DNA from: Paenibacillus sp. 32O-W
GTDB taxonomy: Bacteria > Bacillota > Bacilli > Paenibacillales > NBRC-103111
Direction of reading: 5' to 3'
DNA: 64,000 bases
NCBI RefSeq assembly: GCF_007679495.1
Contig: NZ_VEGP01000013.1
Coordinates: forward strand, 40,475 to 104,474
Shown: one piece after another, positions 35,076 to 44,172 of the stretch
How positions within the stretch are numbered: the stretch's first letter is position 1
How the letters are laid out: each line of letters begins with the position of its first letter
Position numbers and translations under genes: made by a program
Notes under the pieces: model-generated
The model's database searches: none
Told to the model about the DNA's origin: nothing
The model's input: the letters and a program-made list of their open reading frames with translations, nothing else

Positions 35076-35474
35076 ATGAACGATGTATCCGCATGGATTC
35101 AAGAGGCTGCATTGGCCCGCGACAAAGCATATGTTCCTTATTCGGGCTTTAAAGTGGGCTGTGCGTTGATCGGCGCGGACGGGACGATCTTCCACGGCTG
35201 CAATGTGGAGAACGGAGCTTATGGGCCGACCAATTGCGCGGAGCGGACAGCCCTGTTCCGGGCGATTGCAGACGGACAAGCCCCGAGGTCGTTTCGGGCG
35301 TTGGCGGTGATCGGCGATACTCCCGCTCCGATTACCCCGTGCGGGGTTTGCCGCCAGGTCATGATCGAATTATGCGCGCCGGATATGCCGGTGTATATGG
35401 CCAATTTAGCGGGTGATGTCAGCGAAACGACGGTTTCCGCCTTGCTTCCCGGCGCCTTTACACTGCCAACCTGA
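35076..35474 (+). CDS. cdd: Cytidine deaminase
   Basis: Tetrameric zinc enzyme that converts cytidine and deoxycytidine to uridine and deoxyuridine in pyrimidine salvage. The 132-residue protein has the zinc and proton-shuttle residues C54 and E56 (TNCAERTALF) and C89 and C92 (PCGVCRQ). YVPYSGFKVG near the N-terminus is the substrate-binding signature. A GAGGAGGGG ribosome binding site precedes the ATG. It lies 35 bases after dgkA and is probably cotranscribed with it, as in B. subtilis. Confidence 0.96.
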   Translation: MNDVSAWIQEAALARDKAYVPYSGFKVGCALIGADGTIFHGCNVENGAYGPTNCAERTALFRAIADGQAPRSFRALAVIGDTPAPITPCGVCRQVMIELCAPDMPVYMANLAGDVSETTVSALLPGAFTLPT

Positions 35475-35564
35475 AATCGGTCCTTTGCGGAAAATCGCAC
35501 AACGGGTATCAGGTCATTTTATTTACCGCCGTCAACATTGTATAATACCAGCAGGAGGGATGGA

Positions 35565-36461
35565 ATGAATCAGAAATTTCACTCAGGATTCGTCGCCATT
35601 ATCGGCCGGCCGAATGTCGGGAAATCAACCTTGCTCAACCAGGTGATCGGCCAGAAGATAGCGATTATGTCCGACAAGCCGCAAACGACACGAAATAAAA
35701 TTCACGGCGTCTATTCGACCGACAGCAGTCAAATTGTTTTTCTGGATACGCCCGGTATTCATAAGCCCCAGTCCAAGCTGGGCGACTATATGATGAAAGT
35801 GGCGGAAGGGACGCTTAACGAAGTAGATGCGATCCTGTTTTTGGTCGATGTGGCGGAAGGGATTGGCGGCGGGGACCGGTTTATTATAGAAAGGCTTAAG
35901 CAGGTAAATACTCCGGTACTGCTGGTGCTTAACAAAATCGACCGTGTGCATCCGGAAGAGCTGCTGCCGATAATCGCTCAATATAAAGACCTGTATTCTT
36001 TCGCCGAGATTGTTCCGGTATCGGCTCTGCAGGGAAATAATGTTGCCAACTTACTGGACATTATTGTCCGCTATTTGCCGGAAGGACCTCAATACTATCC
36101 GGCGGATCAGGTGACAGACCACCCGGAGCAATTCGTCTGCGCGGAGCTTATTCGTGAGAAAATACTGCATCTGACAAGGGAGGAAATCCCCCATTCCATC
36201 GCGGTCACGATAGAGGATATGAGGCAGGAAGAGAACGGTGTCGTTCATATTTCGGCCGTCATTTTCGTCGAACGCGATTCGCAGAAAGGGATTATCATAG
36301 GCAAGCAGGGAGCGATGCTGAAGGAAGTCGGAAGGCAGGCGCGGGTCGATATAGAGCGGCTGCTCGGTTCCAAGACTTTTCTCGAGCTCTGGGTCAAGGT
36401 GAAGAAGGATTGGCGCAATCAGGAGCGCATTTTGAAGGATCTCGGTTTCCGGCACGATTGA
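35565..36461 (+). CDS. era: GTPase Era
   Basis: Essential ribosome-assembly GTPase of 298 residues that binds the 3' end of 16S rRNA. G1 is [12 protein letters not shown] near residue 13, G2/G3 are QTTRN and DTPGIHKP, and G4 is NKIDRV. A C-terminal KH domain carries [17 protein letters not shown]. The ATG at 35565 is preferred because AGGAGGGA lies six bases before it; an ATG nine codons upstream lacks any site. A consensus TATAAT at 35541-35546 suggests its own weak promoter after cdd. Confidence 0.97.
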   Translation: MNQKFHSGFVAIIGRPNVGKSTLLNQVIGQKIAIMSDKPQTTRNKIHGVYSTDSSQIVFLDTPGIHKPQSKLGDYMMKVAEGTLNEVDAILFLVDVAEGIGGGDRFIIERLKQVNTPVLLVLNKIDRVHPEELLPIIAQYKDLYSFAEIVPVSALQGNNVANLLDIIVRYLPEGPQYYPADQVTDHPEQFVCAELIREKILHLTREEIPHSIAVTIEDMRQEENGVVHISAVIFVERDSQKGIIIGKQGAMLKEVGRQARVDIERLLGSKTFLELWVKVKKDWRNQERILKDLGFRHD

Positions 36462-36559
36462 TTGTAAGCAACTGTTAATAATTGCTTCGCATAGGAGCTT
36501 AAGCAATAAAGCATTCTAATGAGTAAGCATCGATACTTTTCTTTGGAAGGGTGTTGCTT

Positions 36560-36700
36560 ATGAGAGAGTTCTATTGGGATTATTTTACCCGAACGGGAAA
36601 TATAGACGCTTATTTGCTTTATAAAGACAAGGATGATTGGCCGGAAGACGAATGGAATCTGACGGAAGAGGAGCCGGACCGCGAGGAATGGATCGACTGA
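36560..36700 (+). CDS. yqzL: YqzL-like small protein (46 aa)
   Basis: 46-residue acidic protein, beginning MREFYWDYFTRTGNIDAYLL and ending EEWID. The aromatic start and the TGNID.YLL pattern match the YqzL family, which sits between era and recO in B. subtilis, exactly as here. GGAAGGG lies nine bases before the ATG. No function is known. Its small size makes it easy to miss, but position, ribosome binding site and family pattern agree. Confidence 0.85.
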   Translation: MREFYWDYFTRTGNIDAYLLYKDKDDWPEDEWNLTEEEPDREEWID

Positions 36701-36716
36701 AGAAACGGTGCCCGGG

Positions 36717-36744
36717 TTGTTAAGCTTGGAGCACCGCATACAAT
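36717..36744 (+). promoter_or_regulatory. Sigma-A-type promoter of recO
   Basis: TTGTTA (36717-36722), a 16-base spacer and TACAAT (36739-36744), 52 bases before the recO ATG. Confidence 0.55.
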
Positions 36745-36796
36745 AAATCGCCATACCTCTAAAGCGATTCGGCTTATACGGAGAGGAACGAAGCCT

Positions 36797-37543
36797 ATGC
36801 TTAACCGGACGGAAGGTATCGTTATCCGCACGATGGATTATGGGGAAGGCCACAAAATTATATCCCTCTTCACGCGGTCTATGGGGAAGATAAGCGTGAT
36901 GGTGCGGGGAGCGAAGAAGGTCAAGAGCAGATATTCCGCCATTGCGCAGTTATTTACGCATGGCGATTTTGTTATTTATAAAGGCAGTCAGATGGGGACC
37001 CTGAATCACGGGGAACCGATTCATTCTTATCAAGAGATAAGAGAAGATCTGCATAAGGCTGCCTATGCCGCCTATTTGGTCGAGCTGGTCGAGCGGATGA
37101 TGCCGGAGGCCGAACCCGATCTCGTCATGTTCGAGCAGCTGCTGGCCGGTCTGTCCGCGATTGCGGAAGGCAAGGATGCTATGATTGTAATTCATATCAT
37201 GGAGATGAAAATATTAGCTTTGTCCGGATACCTTCCTCAATTGGAGCAATGCGTCTCTTGCGGCCGGACTTCGGGCGATATGGTATTAAGTCCTTCCAGC
37301 GGGGGGATATTGTGCTCCGCATGCAAGGCCAAGGATCATCATGCCATGCCTGTGTCCGCCAAGATTCTGCGCCTGCTTCGCTTGTTTCAGAGAGTCGATT
37401 TGCGCATGCTGGGAACGGCGGAGGTTAAGGACGAGACGAAAGCAGTTCTGAAAGCGGCCATGAGAGGCTTTATGGATACTTATCTGGATGTCCGGTGGAA
37501 ATCAAGAAGCTTCTTGGACCAGATGGAAAAGTACAAGCTTTAG
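36797..37543 (+). CDS. recO: DNA repair protein RecO
   Basis: Recombination mediator of 248 residues that helps RecA load on SSB-coated single-strand DNA. The N-terminal OB fold begins MLNRTEGIVIRTMDYGE, followed by MVRGAKK. The helical C-terminal domain has a zinc-binding set of four cysteines, CVSCGR and CSACK, typical for Gram-positive RecO. The start ATG is behind GAGAGGA. A terminator follows at 37571. In B. subtilis glyQ, glyS and ccpN come next, but they are missing here. Confidence 0.95.
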   Translation: MLNRTEGIVIRTMDYGEGHKIISLFTRSMGKISVMVRGAKKVKSRYSAIAQLFTHGDFVIYKGSQMGTLNHGEPIHSYQEIREDLHKAAYAAYLVELVERMMPEAEPDLVMFEQLLAGLSAIAEGKDAMIVIHIMEMKILALSGYLPQLEQCVSCGRTSGDMVLSPSSGGILCSACKAKDHHAMPVSAKILRLLRLFQRVDLRMLGTAEVKDETKAVLKAAMRGFMDTYLDVRWKSRSFLDQMEKYKL

Positions 37544-37570
37544 CTTTAGCAAGCAGTATGCACTACGATT

Positions 37571-37614
37571 ACTCCCGTCCCGAATCGGTCAGAAAAGGGG
37601 CGGGAGTGTTATTT
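37571..37614 (+). terminator. Terminator after recO
   Basis: ACTCCCG-t-CCC on the left, GGGG-CGGGAGT on the right, then GTTATTT. Confidence 0.7.
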
Positions 37615-37631
37615 ACCAGATGGGTCGACGA

Positions 37632-37821
37632 TTTAACTGTATTTTATGTAGTTAAATTCAAGTGAACGGTATAAATTGATTTAAATAAATGGAAAAACTA
37701 CATTTAGAATCAAGGTTTTTCGCTGAAATCGTCTTTTTTGCACAAACTAGCTGCGGTTTTTCCACTTAGTTTCCGTCTTTCGCTCCGGAGGAAAAAACTA
37801 GCTGTATAAAATCCAGTTAAA
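37632..37821. mobile_element. Putative 190 bp MITE-like element between recO and ppsR
   Basis: The left end TTTAACTGTATTTTATGTAG (37632-37651) matches the reverse complement of the right end (37798-37821, TTTAACTGGATTTTATACAG) at 17 of 20 positions. The inside is AT-rich with several GGAAAAACTA(G/C) words in both orientations and no open frame. A related left end, TCTAACTGTATTTTG, occurs near 63909. No clear target-site duplication is visible. Confidence 0.5.
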
Positions 37822-37929
37822 CGTCCAATAAGTTATTACGTCCTGAACATCCTTTAAACGGGGTCGTTCATCCATGAAATAGTCCGACAGGAGCTTTTTG
37901 ATCACCGGATTCAAATAAAATGATGAAAA

Positions 37930-37966
37930 TGAAACAATTTTTGCAATCATGCGTATATAATATAAT
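37930..37966 (+). promoter_or_regulatory. Sigma-W-like promoter overlapping a TATAAT box, upstream of ppsR
   Basis: TGAAAC (37930-37935), exactly 16 bases, then CGTA (37952-37955), the same pattern as the nfeD promoter. It overlaps a consensus TATAAT (37961-37966) whose -35 is poor. Transcription would begin about 70 bases before the ppsR start. Confidence 0.55.
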
Positions 37967-38036
37967 GCACTACTATGAAAAACAGAGATTTCATTAGCTT
38001 TTATAAGGTTAATGTATTGAAAAAGGGGGGTTGCAC

Positions 38037-38858
38037 TTGACGGAGCCTATTTCTTCACCTGTCGTCTTTGTAGTTTCCGATTCCGCCGGCGAAACGGGAG
38101 AATCGGTTGTAAAAGCGGCTGCAGTCCAATTTTCACCTATAAAAATAGATATTCGAAGAGCGACCTATATTCATGACCGGCAAGGAATCGATCGCATTGT
38201 GCAAACCGCTAAGCAAGCTAATGGAGTGATCGTCTTTACATTGGTTATTCCGGAGCTGCGGGACTACTTGCTGGAGCAGGCCGTTATTCAACAGGTCATT
38301 ACCATTGATCTGCTGGGCCCGATCATTTCCAATCTGGAGAAAGTGCTTCATCGTCCGGCCAGGCATGAGCCGGGTATGATTCATCAATTGGATGAAGCTT
38401 ATTTCAAGAAGGTAGAGGCCATTGAATTTGCCGTCAAATACGATGATGGGCGAGATCCCCGGGGAATTCTCAAGGCGGATATCGTTCTTGTCGGCGTCTC
38501 CCGGACTTCCAAAACGCCTCTGGCTATGTATCTGGCGCTGCATAAACGCTTTAAGGTGGCGAACGTGCCGCTTGTGCCCGAAATGAAGCTTCCCGATGAG
38601 CTGTTCACTATTTCGAGCAAGAAAATTGTTGGGTTGACGATCCGGTCGGACAAGCTGAATGTCATACGGAAAGAACGACTGAGAGCATTGGGATTGGCCG
38701 GGAACGCCAATTATGCGAAGGTGGAGCGGATCAATGAGGAATTGGACTATTCCGCCTCCGTTATGTCGCGGCTCGGATGCGTCGTGATCGATGTCTCCAA
38801 TAAGGCCGTCGAAGAAACCGCCAGCCTGATCGAAGATATTATGCGGACAAGGAAATAG
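38037..38858 (+). CDS. ppsR: PPDK/PEP-synthase regulatory protein PpsR (YqfL)
   Basis: Bifunctional DUF299 kinase and phosphorylase that inactivates and reactivates pyruvate phosphate dikinase or PEP synthase by threonine phosphorylation. The 273 residues include the P-loop GVSRTSKTPLAMYLALH near residue 152 and VIDVSNKAVEETA at the end. The N-terminus VVFVVSDSAGETGE is typical. The TTG at 38037 is six bases after GGGGGG; the TTG two codons earlier directly abuts that site. It belongs with yqxD-dnaG-sigA downstream as in B. subtilis, while its usual upstream partners glyQS and ccpN are absent. Confidence 0.93.
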   Translation: MTEPISSPVVFVVSDSAGETGESVVKAAAVQFSPIKIDIRRATYIHDRQGIDRIVQTAKQANGVIVFTLVIPELRDYLLEQAVIQQVITIDLLGPIISNLEKVLHRPARHEPGMIHQLDEAYFKKVEAIEFAVKYDDGRDPRGILKADIVLVGVSRTSKTPLAMYLALHKRFKVANVPLVPEMKLPDELFTISSKKIVGLTIRSDKLNVIRKERLRALGLAGNANYAKVERINEELDYSASVMSRLGCVVIDVSNKAVEETASLIEDIMRTRK

Positions 38859-38948
38859 GTTTTTGCGAAGATTGGAAGGATTTCTTCTGTTCGAAGCGTA
38901 TATATAAATGACGAATAAACCACCGGGGCGCGAAAGGAAGACGGTATA

Positions 38949-39413
38949 ATGCAGGGACCCAAAGTAATAGTCGATGCCGACGCGTGTCCGGTGAAGGCCG
39001 AAATCATCAAGGCGGCGGGCATTTATGGCGTTAGTGTGTGGATGGTCGCTTCCTTCGACCATCAGTTGTCCCCCTGCGATGGAGTTCGGGTGATCCAGGT
39101 GGACCGTTCGGATCAATCCGTCGACATGTATATCGCCAATCAACTCTCCCCTCAGGATGTGTTGGTGACTCAGGATTTCGGCCTGGCTACGATCGGCCTG
39201 GCCAAAAGAGCGCACGTGCTGTCGAACCGGGGGCAGATTTATACCGACCGGACCATTGATTTCTTGTTGGAAAGAAGGCACGAGCAGTCCAAAAAGCGCC
39301 GTTCCGGGAAGCATACGAAGGGACCGAAACCTTTTACCGATGAGGATCGGGAGCGATTTCTACAAACTTTGACAAAACTTTTGGGGAATTTGCAGGAAAA
39401 CGGCCCAATGTAG
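38949..39413 (+). CDS. yqxD: YaiI/YqxD family (DUF188) PIN-like protein
   Basis: 154-residue protein of the UPF0178/DUF188 family, a PIN-like fold that suggests a nuclease. The start VIVDADACPVKAEI and the conserved QSVDMYIANQL, VLVTQDFGLA and SNRGQIYTD motifs supply the acidic residues expected of a metal site. The C-terminus is basic and charged. GAAAGGAAG precedes the ATG by about eight bases. It sits immediately before dnaG, as yqxD does in B. subtilis. Its substrate is not known. Confidence 0.93.
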   Translation: MQGPKVIVDADACPVKAEIIKAAGIYGVSVWMVASFDHQLSPCDGVRVIQVDRSDQSVDMYIANQLSPQDVLVTQDFGLATIGLAKRAHVLSNRGQIYTDRTIDFLLERRHEQSKKRRSGKHTKGPKPFTDEDRERFLQTLTKLLGNLQENGPM

Positions 39414-39451
39414 CGAATAGTATACGTGTTAACGAATGAAGGTGATGAGGA

Positions 39452-41284
39452 ATGAGCTACGGACGAATTCCTGAAGAGGTCATAGAAGCCGTCTTAAAGC
39501 ACCATGATATTGCCGATGTAGTGGGCAAGTACGTAAAACTGACGAAGCAGGGCCACTATTTGAAAGGATTATGTCCCTTCCATTCCGAGAAAACTCCTTC
39601 CTTTACGGTGACACCGGAAAGGCAAACCTATTACTGCTTCGGGTGTCATGCGGGCGGAAACAGCATTAACTTCCTGATGGAGATGGAAAGCTATTCCTTC
39701 GTCGAGGCCGTACGCCATATGGCTGAAGAGGCCAATATTCCGATTACGTGGGATACTCCTACCGGAGAAGAAACGGAGAAGCAGAAGGAAGCATCGGCTA
39801 TGCTGACCGCTCACGAATTGGCCGCTAAGTGGTACCACTATATTCTTCTAAATACGGAGCAGGGAAAGCATGCGCTTGAATATTTGCGTTCCCGGGGATT
39901 GAGCGATAAATGGCTCGATTTTTTCCAAATTGGTTACGCTCCGGCCATGAAGGATAAGTTGTTTCAGTTTCTGCTCAAACGGGAGCTGCCTCAGACATTG
40001 CTTGAGAAGGCAGGTCTTATCGTAGAGCGATCGGATGGAAGCGGCTTTGTTGATCGGTTTAGGGACCGGATCATCTTTCCGATTCATGATTATAAGGGGA
40101 GGGTCATAGCTTTTGCAGGACGTGCGCTCGGGGATTTGCAGCCCAAATATTTAAACAGTCCCGAGACGCCGCTATTTAACAAAAGCCGTCAATTGTTCAA
40201 TTTGCACCATGCCCGGCCAGCGATACGAAAATCGGGGCATGCCGTTCTTTTTGAAGGATATATGGATGTCATTAAAGCGTGGGAAGCGGGCGTGGTGAAC
40301 GGGATGGCGACGATGGGGACGGCTTTAACCCAGGAACATGCGCTGGCGCTGCGCAGATTGGCCGATCGGGTCGTTATATGTTATGACGGAGATCGGGCCG
40401 GTCAAACGGCCGCGTACAAAAGCCTGCCTATCCTGGAGAAGGCAGGGCTGCAGGTTAGAGTGGCTTATATTCCCGACGGCGCGGATCCCGATGAATATAT
40501 TACGGCTAGAGGAGCGGATAAATTTCGATCGGAAGTGCTGGATTATGCCATGTCGGCGGTCCAGTTCAGATTGACCTATATCCGCAGCAACTTTAATTTT
40601 AAGGACAAGAACGATACGGTCCGCTATTTGAAGGCAGCCGCAAGGATAATAGCGGAGATCTCATCGCCTATAGAGCGGGAGCACCATGTCAAGGCTTTGT
40701 CCGATGAATTTTCTTATCCGGTGGAAGCGATCAAGCAGGAAATGAACGAATTTCGCCAGCAATTTCTAAAAATGCAGGAAAACGGGGATAATAACGAAAA
40801 TCCGTGGAATAATGTAATAGATAATAATAGAGCTAAGGATGAAGCCCCCTCCCTATTACCTGCTTATCATATTGCGGAAATCAAACTGCTTGCTGCCATG
40901 ATGCTGGACCGGGATATTGCGGAAGAGGTCAGTATAAGGATCGGGGACCAATTCAATATAGAAGATCACGCAGCCCTGGCTGCCTATTTGTACGCTTTTT
41001 ATAATGAAGGGAACCGGCCAGATATCAGCCGTTTTTTGGCTTTCCTGCAAGACGAGGAACTAAGCCGGCTGGCCAGCTCTATCGCAATCCGGGAAAGCGG
41101 GCAAGGAATCAATCCTCAAGTGATAGAAGATTACATTCAAGAAATTAAGAAAGTGCCTTGCCTGAACGCTATCAAGCAAAAGAAACAAGAGATGATCCAG
41201 GCGGAGCGTGCGGGAAATATCGTCCAGGCGGCACAAATTGCTAGTGAAATCATCATTCTAGAGAAACAAATGAAATCATTGTAG
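39452..41284 (+). CDS. dnaG: DNA primase DnaG
   Basis: Replicative primase of 610 residues. An N-terminal CHC2 zinc-binding domain has CPFHSEKTPSF and YYCFGCHAGG (cysteines and histidine at residues ~41-65). The Toprim catalytic core has VLFEGYMDVIKA and ICYDGDRAGQ near residues 265 and 310. A C-terminal helicase-binding domain (~residues 450-610) interacts with DnaC-type helicase. The ATG follows GGTGATGAGG. It is the first gene of the primase-sigma pair; sigA follows after 42 bases. Confidence 0.97.
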   Translation: MSYGRIPEEVIEAVLKHHDIADVVGKYVKLTKQGHYLKGLCPFHSEKTPSFTVTPERQTYYCFGCHAGGNSINFLMEMESYSFVEAVRHMAEEANIPITWDTPTGEETEKQKEASAMLTAHELAAKWYHYILLNTEQGKHALEYLRSRGLSDKWLDFFQIGYAPAMKDKLFQFLLKRELPQTLLEKAGLIVERSDGSGFVDRFRDRIIFPIHDYKGRVIAFAGRALGDLQPKYLNSPETPLFNKSRQLFNLHHARPAIRKSGHAVLFEGYMDVIKAWEAGVVNGMATMGTALTQEHALALRRLADRVVICYDGDRAGQTAAYKSLPILEKAGLQVRVAYIPDGADPDEYITARGADKFRSEVLDYAMSAVQFRLTYIRSNFNFKDKNDTVRYLKAAARIIAEISSPIEREHHVKALSDEFSYPVEAIKQEMNEFRQQFLKMQENGDNNENPWNNVIDNNRAKDEAPSLLPAYHIAEIKLLAAMMLDRDIAEEVSIRIGDQFNIEDHAALAAYLYAFYNEGNRPDISRFLAFLQDEELSRLASSIAIRESGQGINPQVIEDYIQEIKKVPCLNAIKQKKQEMIQAERAGNIVQAAQIASEIIILEKQMKSL

Positions 41285-41326
41285 GTTCTACCTTTTGATG
41301 ATTCTAGGTAGGAGGGAGCAGACATT

Positions 41327-42448
41327 ATGGCGAACGAACATCATACGGAGCTGGAAACAGAATTGACTTTGGAACAGGTTAAGGATCAATTAATCGAATT
41401 GGGTAAAAAACGATCCACACTTACTTATAAAGATATTATGGAGAAATTGGCCCCGTTCGATCAGGATCCGGAGCAGATCGATGAATTTTTCGAACAATTG
41501 TCCGAGCTTGGAATCGATGTCGGCAACGATTCGGAAGAAGATGTTCTTCCTATCGGAGATGATGAGCAGGAGCACGACGAGTTTAATTTCGACGACGATT
41601 TATCTCTGCCCCCGGGAATTAAAATTAATGATCCGGTCCGTATGTACTTGAAAGAAATTGGCCGCGTTCCGCTTTTATCTGCAGAAGATGAAGTCGACCT
41701 TGCCAAGAGAATAGAGAATGGGGACGAAGAAGCGAAGCGCAGACTGGCCGAAGCCAACCTGAGGCTGGTGGTCAGCATTGCCAAACGTTATGTAGGTCGC
41801 GGAATGCTGTTCCTTGATTTGATTCAGGAAGGGAATATGGGCTTAATTAAAGCGGTCGAGAAGTTTGATTTTACGAAGGGCTTTAAATTCAGCACTTACG
41901 CTACATGGTGGATTCGTCAAGCGATAACAAGGGCTATTGCCGATCAGGCGAGAACGATTCGTATTCCTGTTCATATGGTGGAGACCATTAACAAGTTAAT
42001 TCGTGTCTCCCGTCAGCTGCTGCAGGAATTGGGAAGAGAGCCTACGCCGGAAGAAATCGCCAAGGAAATGGATTTAAGCACGGATAAAGTGCGTGAAATT
42101 ATGAAAATTGCCCAAGAACCGGTTTCTTTGGAAACCCCAATCGGTGAGGAAGATGATTCTCATCTTGGAGATTTTATAGAGGATCAGGAAGCGCTGGCTC
42201 CGGCAGACGCGGCAGCCTACGAGCTGCTTAAGGAACAGCTGGAGGATGTGCTGGATACATTGACCGAGCGGGAAGAGAATGTACTCCGGCTTCGGTTCGG
42301 ACTGGATGACGGCCGTACCCGGACTTTGGAGGAAGTGGGTAAAGTCTTCGGAGTCACCCGGGAAAGAATCCGGCAGATCGAAGCGAAAGCTCTGCGCAAG
42401 CTTCGTCACCCTAGCCGTTCCAAACGGTTAAAGGATTTTCTAGAATAA
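41327..42448 (+). CDS. sigA: Primary sigma factor SigA (RpoD)
   Basis: Housekeeping sigma factor of 373 residues, as in B. subtilis SigA. Region 1.1-like acidic sequence lies at the N-terminus; region 1.2 begins [16 protein letters not shown] near residue 103. Region 2 carries the -10-recognising segment [15 protein letters not shown]; region 3 has [11 protein letters not shown]; region 4.2 has the helix-turn-helix [31 protein letters not shown] precedes the ATG. The strong terminator at 42455 ends the dnaG-sigA transcript. Confidence 0.98.
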   Translation: MANEHHTELETELTLEQVKDQLIELGKKRSTLTYKDIMEKLAPFDQDPEQIDEFFEQLSELGIDVGNDSEEDVLPIGDDEQEHDEFNFDDDLSLPPGIKINDPVRMYLKEIGRVPLLSAEDEVDLAKRIENGDEEAKRRLAEANLRLVVSIAKRYVGRGMLFLDLIQEGNMGLIKAVEKFDFTKGFKFSTYATWWIRQAITRAIADQARTIRIPVHMVETINKLIRVSRQLLQELGREPTPEEIAKEMDLSTDKVREIMKIAQEPVSLETPIGEEDDSHLGDFIEDQEALAPADAAAYELLKEQLEDVLDTLTEREENVLRLRFGLDDGRTRTLEEVGKVFGVTRERIRQIEAKALRKLRHPSRSKRLKDFLE

Positions 42449-42454
42449 TTCCGT

Positions 42455-42489
42455 TTGGCCTTTCTGCTTGCAGTAAGGCCAATTTTTTT
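42455..42489 (+). terminator. Terminator after sigA
   Basis: TTGGCCTT, loop of twelve, AAGGCCAA, then seven T; starts seven bases after the stop codon. Confidence 0.9.
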
Positions 42490-42566
42490 CGGATAAACGG
42501 GTTGAAGCTGAGCACTGTATGACAGGCTCCCGGCTTGTCTCATCCCGTTGGAATGAGGTGAACGGT

Positions 42567-43394
42567 TTGGAACCGGAGAGAAGAAAGCTGATTATCCGGG
42601 AAATTAGGGAATGGCGCAGCAGCCGGTTGCTTCCCGAGCAGTACTGCGATTTCCTGCTCAATCTGTATCAAGACGATCCGGAGGAGAGGAATGATCGGGG
42701 CTGGCATGGGCTGTCTCCGGCCGCTATTCGTAAAGGAAGCCTTCGCAGTTGGTTATCATTTTTTGGAACTGTTGGGATAATTTGTTTGATTGCTTTTAAT
42801 TTTAACTCTTTTCCCCTCCCATTGCAAATAGCCGCCGTTTCCTTTTTCGTTATTGTATGCTACGGCTTTGGGATACGTTTGCGGAACCGGCTTCCGGTTC
42901 TTTCCTGCATTTGCATGGCGGCTGCTTCCTTGCTGCTTTTGGCAGGAGGGGTGAATCTGTTAGGCAGCGCGGGTGCTGCGGAGACAGTACTGTCTGCCTA
43001 TGCCGCAGCCTGTGCAGTCATCTGGATGGTAGCGGGCCTGTCAGCCAGGCTGCCCTTGTTTCATTTCGCCGGATGGATTCTGCTTCTGGTCATATATGCA
43101 TCCATGCTAAATCGCTACCTGCTTCATCCGGATTGGATAGAGCTGGAGATGGCATGGATTCCTGGCGGAATTTTGCTAATATGGGTTGGATGGCTGCTGC
43201 ACAGGCATCATCGATCGGCCGCTTCGGTATTATTGGCGATTGGAGCCCTGATTTGGTTCATCCCCGAGGTTTACGGTTATGTGAACAGTGATTTTCCGAA
43301 AGAGGCTTTGCAGCTTCTCTGGCTGGGCAAATGGGCTGCAGCAGCAATCATCTTATATATGTTCAGAAAAAAATGGACCGATTGGATTGTTTAG
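42567..43394 (+). CDS. Multi-pass membrane protein of unknown function (DUF2157-like N-terminus)
   Basis: 275 residues. The N-terminal ~65 are soluble, with RRKLIIREIREWRSSRLLPEQYCDFLLNL, a helix pair like that at the start of DUF2157 membrane proteins; then about eight hydrophobic segments from residue ~78 to the end, the last followed by KKWTDWIV. No catalytic motif is visible. The TTG at 42567 is seven bases after GAGGTG; an ATG sixteen codons earlier has no site. It takes the place that cytochrome gene cccA holds in B. subtilis, between sigA and trmK, and trmK starts one base after its stop codon. Confidence 0.7.
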   Translation: MEPERRKLIIREIREWRSSRLLPEQYCDFLLNLYQDDPEERNDRGWHGLSPAAIRKGSLRSWLSFFGTVGIICLIAFNFNSFPLPLQIAAVSFFVIVCYGFGIRLRNRLPVLSCICMAAASLLLLAGGVNLLGSAGAAETVLSAYAAACAVIWMVAGLSARLPLFHFAGWILLLVIYASMLNRYLLHPDWIELEMAWIPGGILLIWVGWLLHRHHRSAASVLLAIGALIWFIPEVYGYVNSDFPKEALQLLWLGKWAAAAIILYMFRKKWTDWIV

Positions 43395-43395
43395 A

Positions 43396-44172
43396 ATGAT
43401 AACTATATCAAAAAGATTGAAGCAAATTGCATTATTGGTTCCGCAAGGAAGCCGTCTGGCCGATATCGGCTCCGACCATGCCTTACTGCCGGTTTACTTG
43501 GTGCAGCAGGGGACGATAGAATCTGCTATAGCCGGTGAACTGAATCCCGGACCTTATGCCGCTGCCGCCAAGCAAGTCCGTGAAGCCGGCCTGTCGCGCC
43601 AGATTGATGTGCGTAACGGGGACGGACTGTCCGTGTTAAAGGACGGGGAAGCGGATGTGGCGGTCATAGCCGGCATGGGAGGGCATCTGATCGCGCGTAT
43701 TCTAGGCGAAGGGATTGCAGCCCTTCCTTCCATTCGAAGGCTTATTCTGCAGCCCAATGTAGGAGAAGAAGCGGTTCGCCAGTGGCTGCTGGATAACGGA
43801 TGGTTCCTGGAGCAGGAGCACATTATGGAAGAAGACGGCAAAATCTACGAAATCATGGCGGCGATCCGGTCGGAGGAAGCGGAAGAGGCTAATCAGGCGC
43901 TTTATTGCGTCCGGCCTGTGGAAGGCACGGAGGGAATCATGCTGGAACGAGCCGATTTGATAAGCATGGGACCTTATTTGGTCCAAGAGGTGTCTCCCGT
44001 ATTCGTTGCCAAATGGGAACGGGAAATCGACAAGCTGGTCAAAGTTTCCGATCAATTGGCCAACTCCCGGCTGGAAGCATCGGAAGCCAAGCAGGAGCAA
44101 ATAAATAAGAGGATTGACCGAATTAAGGAGGTATTGCAATGTTTGCAAAAGGCCAAACGGTTATCCAGCTAA
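43396..44172 (+). CDS. trmK: tRNA (adenine(22)-N1)-methyltransferase TrmK
   Basis: Methylates N1 of A22 in the D-loop region of tRNA, using SAM. The 258-residue protein has the SAM-binding ADIGSDHALLPVYLV near residue 21, IAGMGGHLIARIL near residue 93 in place of the usual catalytic loop, and a C-terminal coiled-coil extension (SEAKQEQINKRIDRIKEVLQ). It begins with ATG one base after the previous stop codon, with no Shine-Dalgarno visible, so translation is probably coupled to the membrane-protein gene. It overlaps the next gene by 34 bases. It is the equivalent of yqfN. Confidence 0.93.
   Translation: MITISKRLKQIALLVPQGSRLADIGSDHALLPVYLVQQGTIESAIAGELNPGPYAAAAKQVREAGLSRQIDVRNGDGLSVLKDGEADVAVIAGMGGHLIARILGEGIAALPSIRRLILQPNVGEEAVRQWLLDNGWFLEQEHIMEEDGKIYEIMAAIRSEEAEEANQALYCVRPVEGTEGIMLERADLISMGPYLVQEVSPVFVAKWEREIDKLVKVSDQLANSRLEASEAKQEQINKRIDRIKEVLQCLQKAKRLSS

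Noticed and set aside
37544..38036. T-box leader left over from glyQS
   Set aside because: No T-box sequence (TGGGTGG-type) or specifier structure is visible in the gap.
38133..39314. 393-residue open frame on the minus strand across ppsR and yqxD
   Set aside because: It covers two conserved plus-strand genes and has no start signal.
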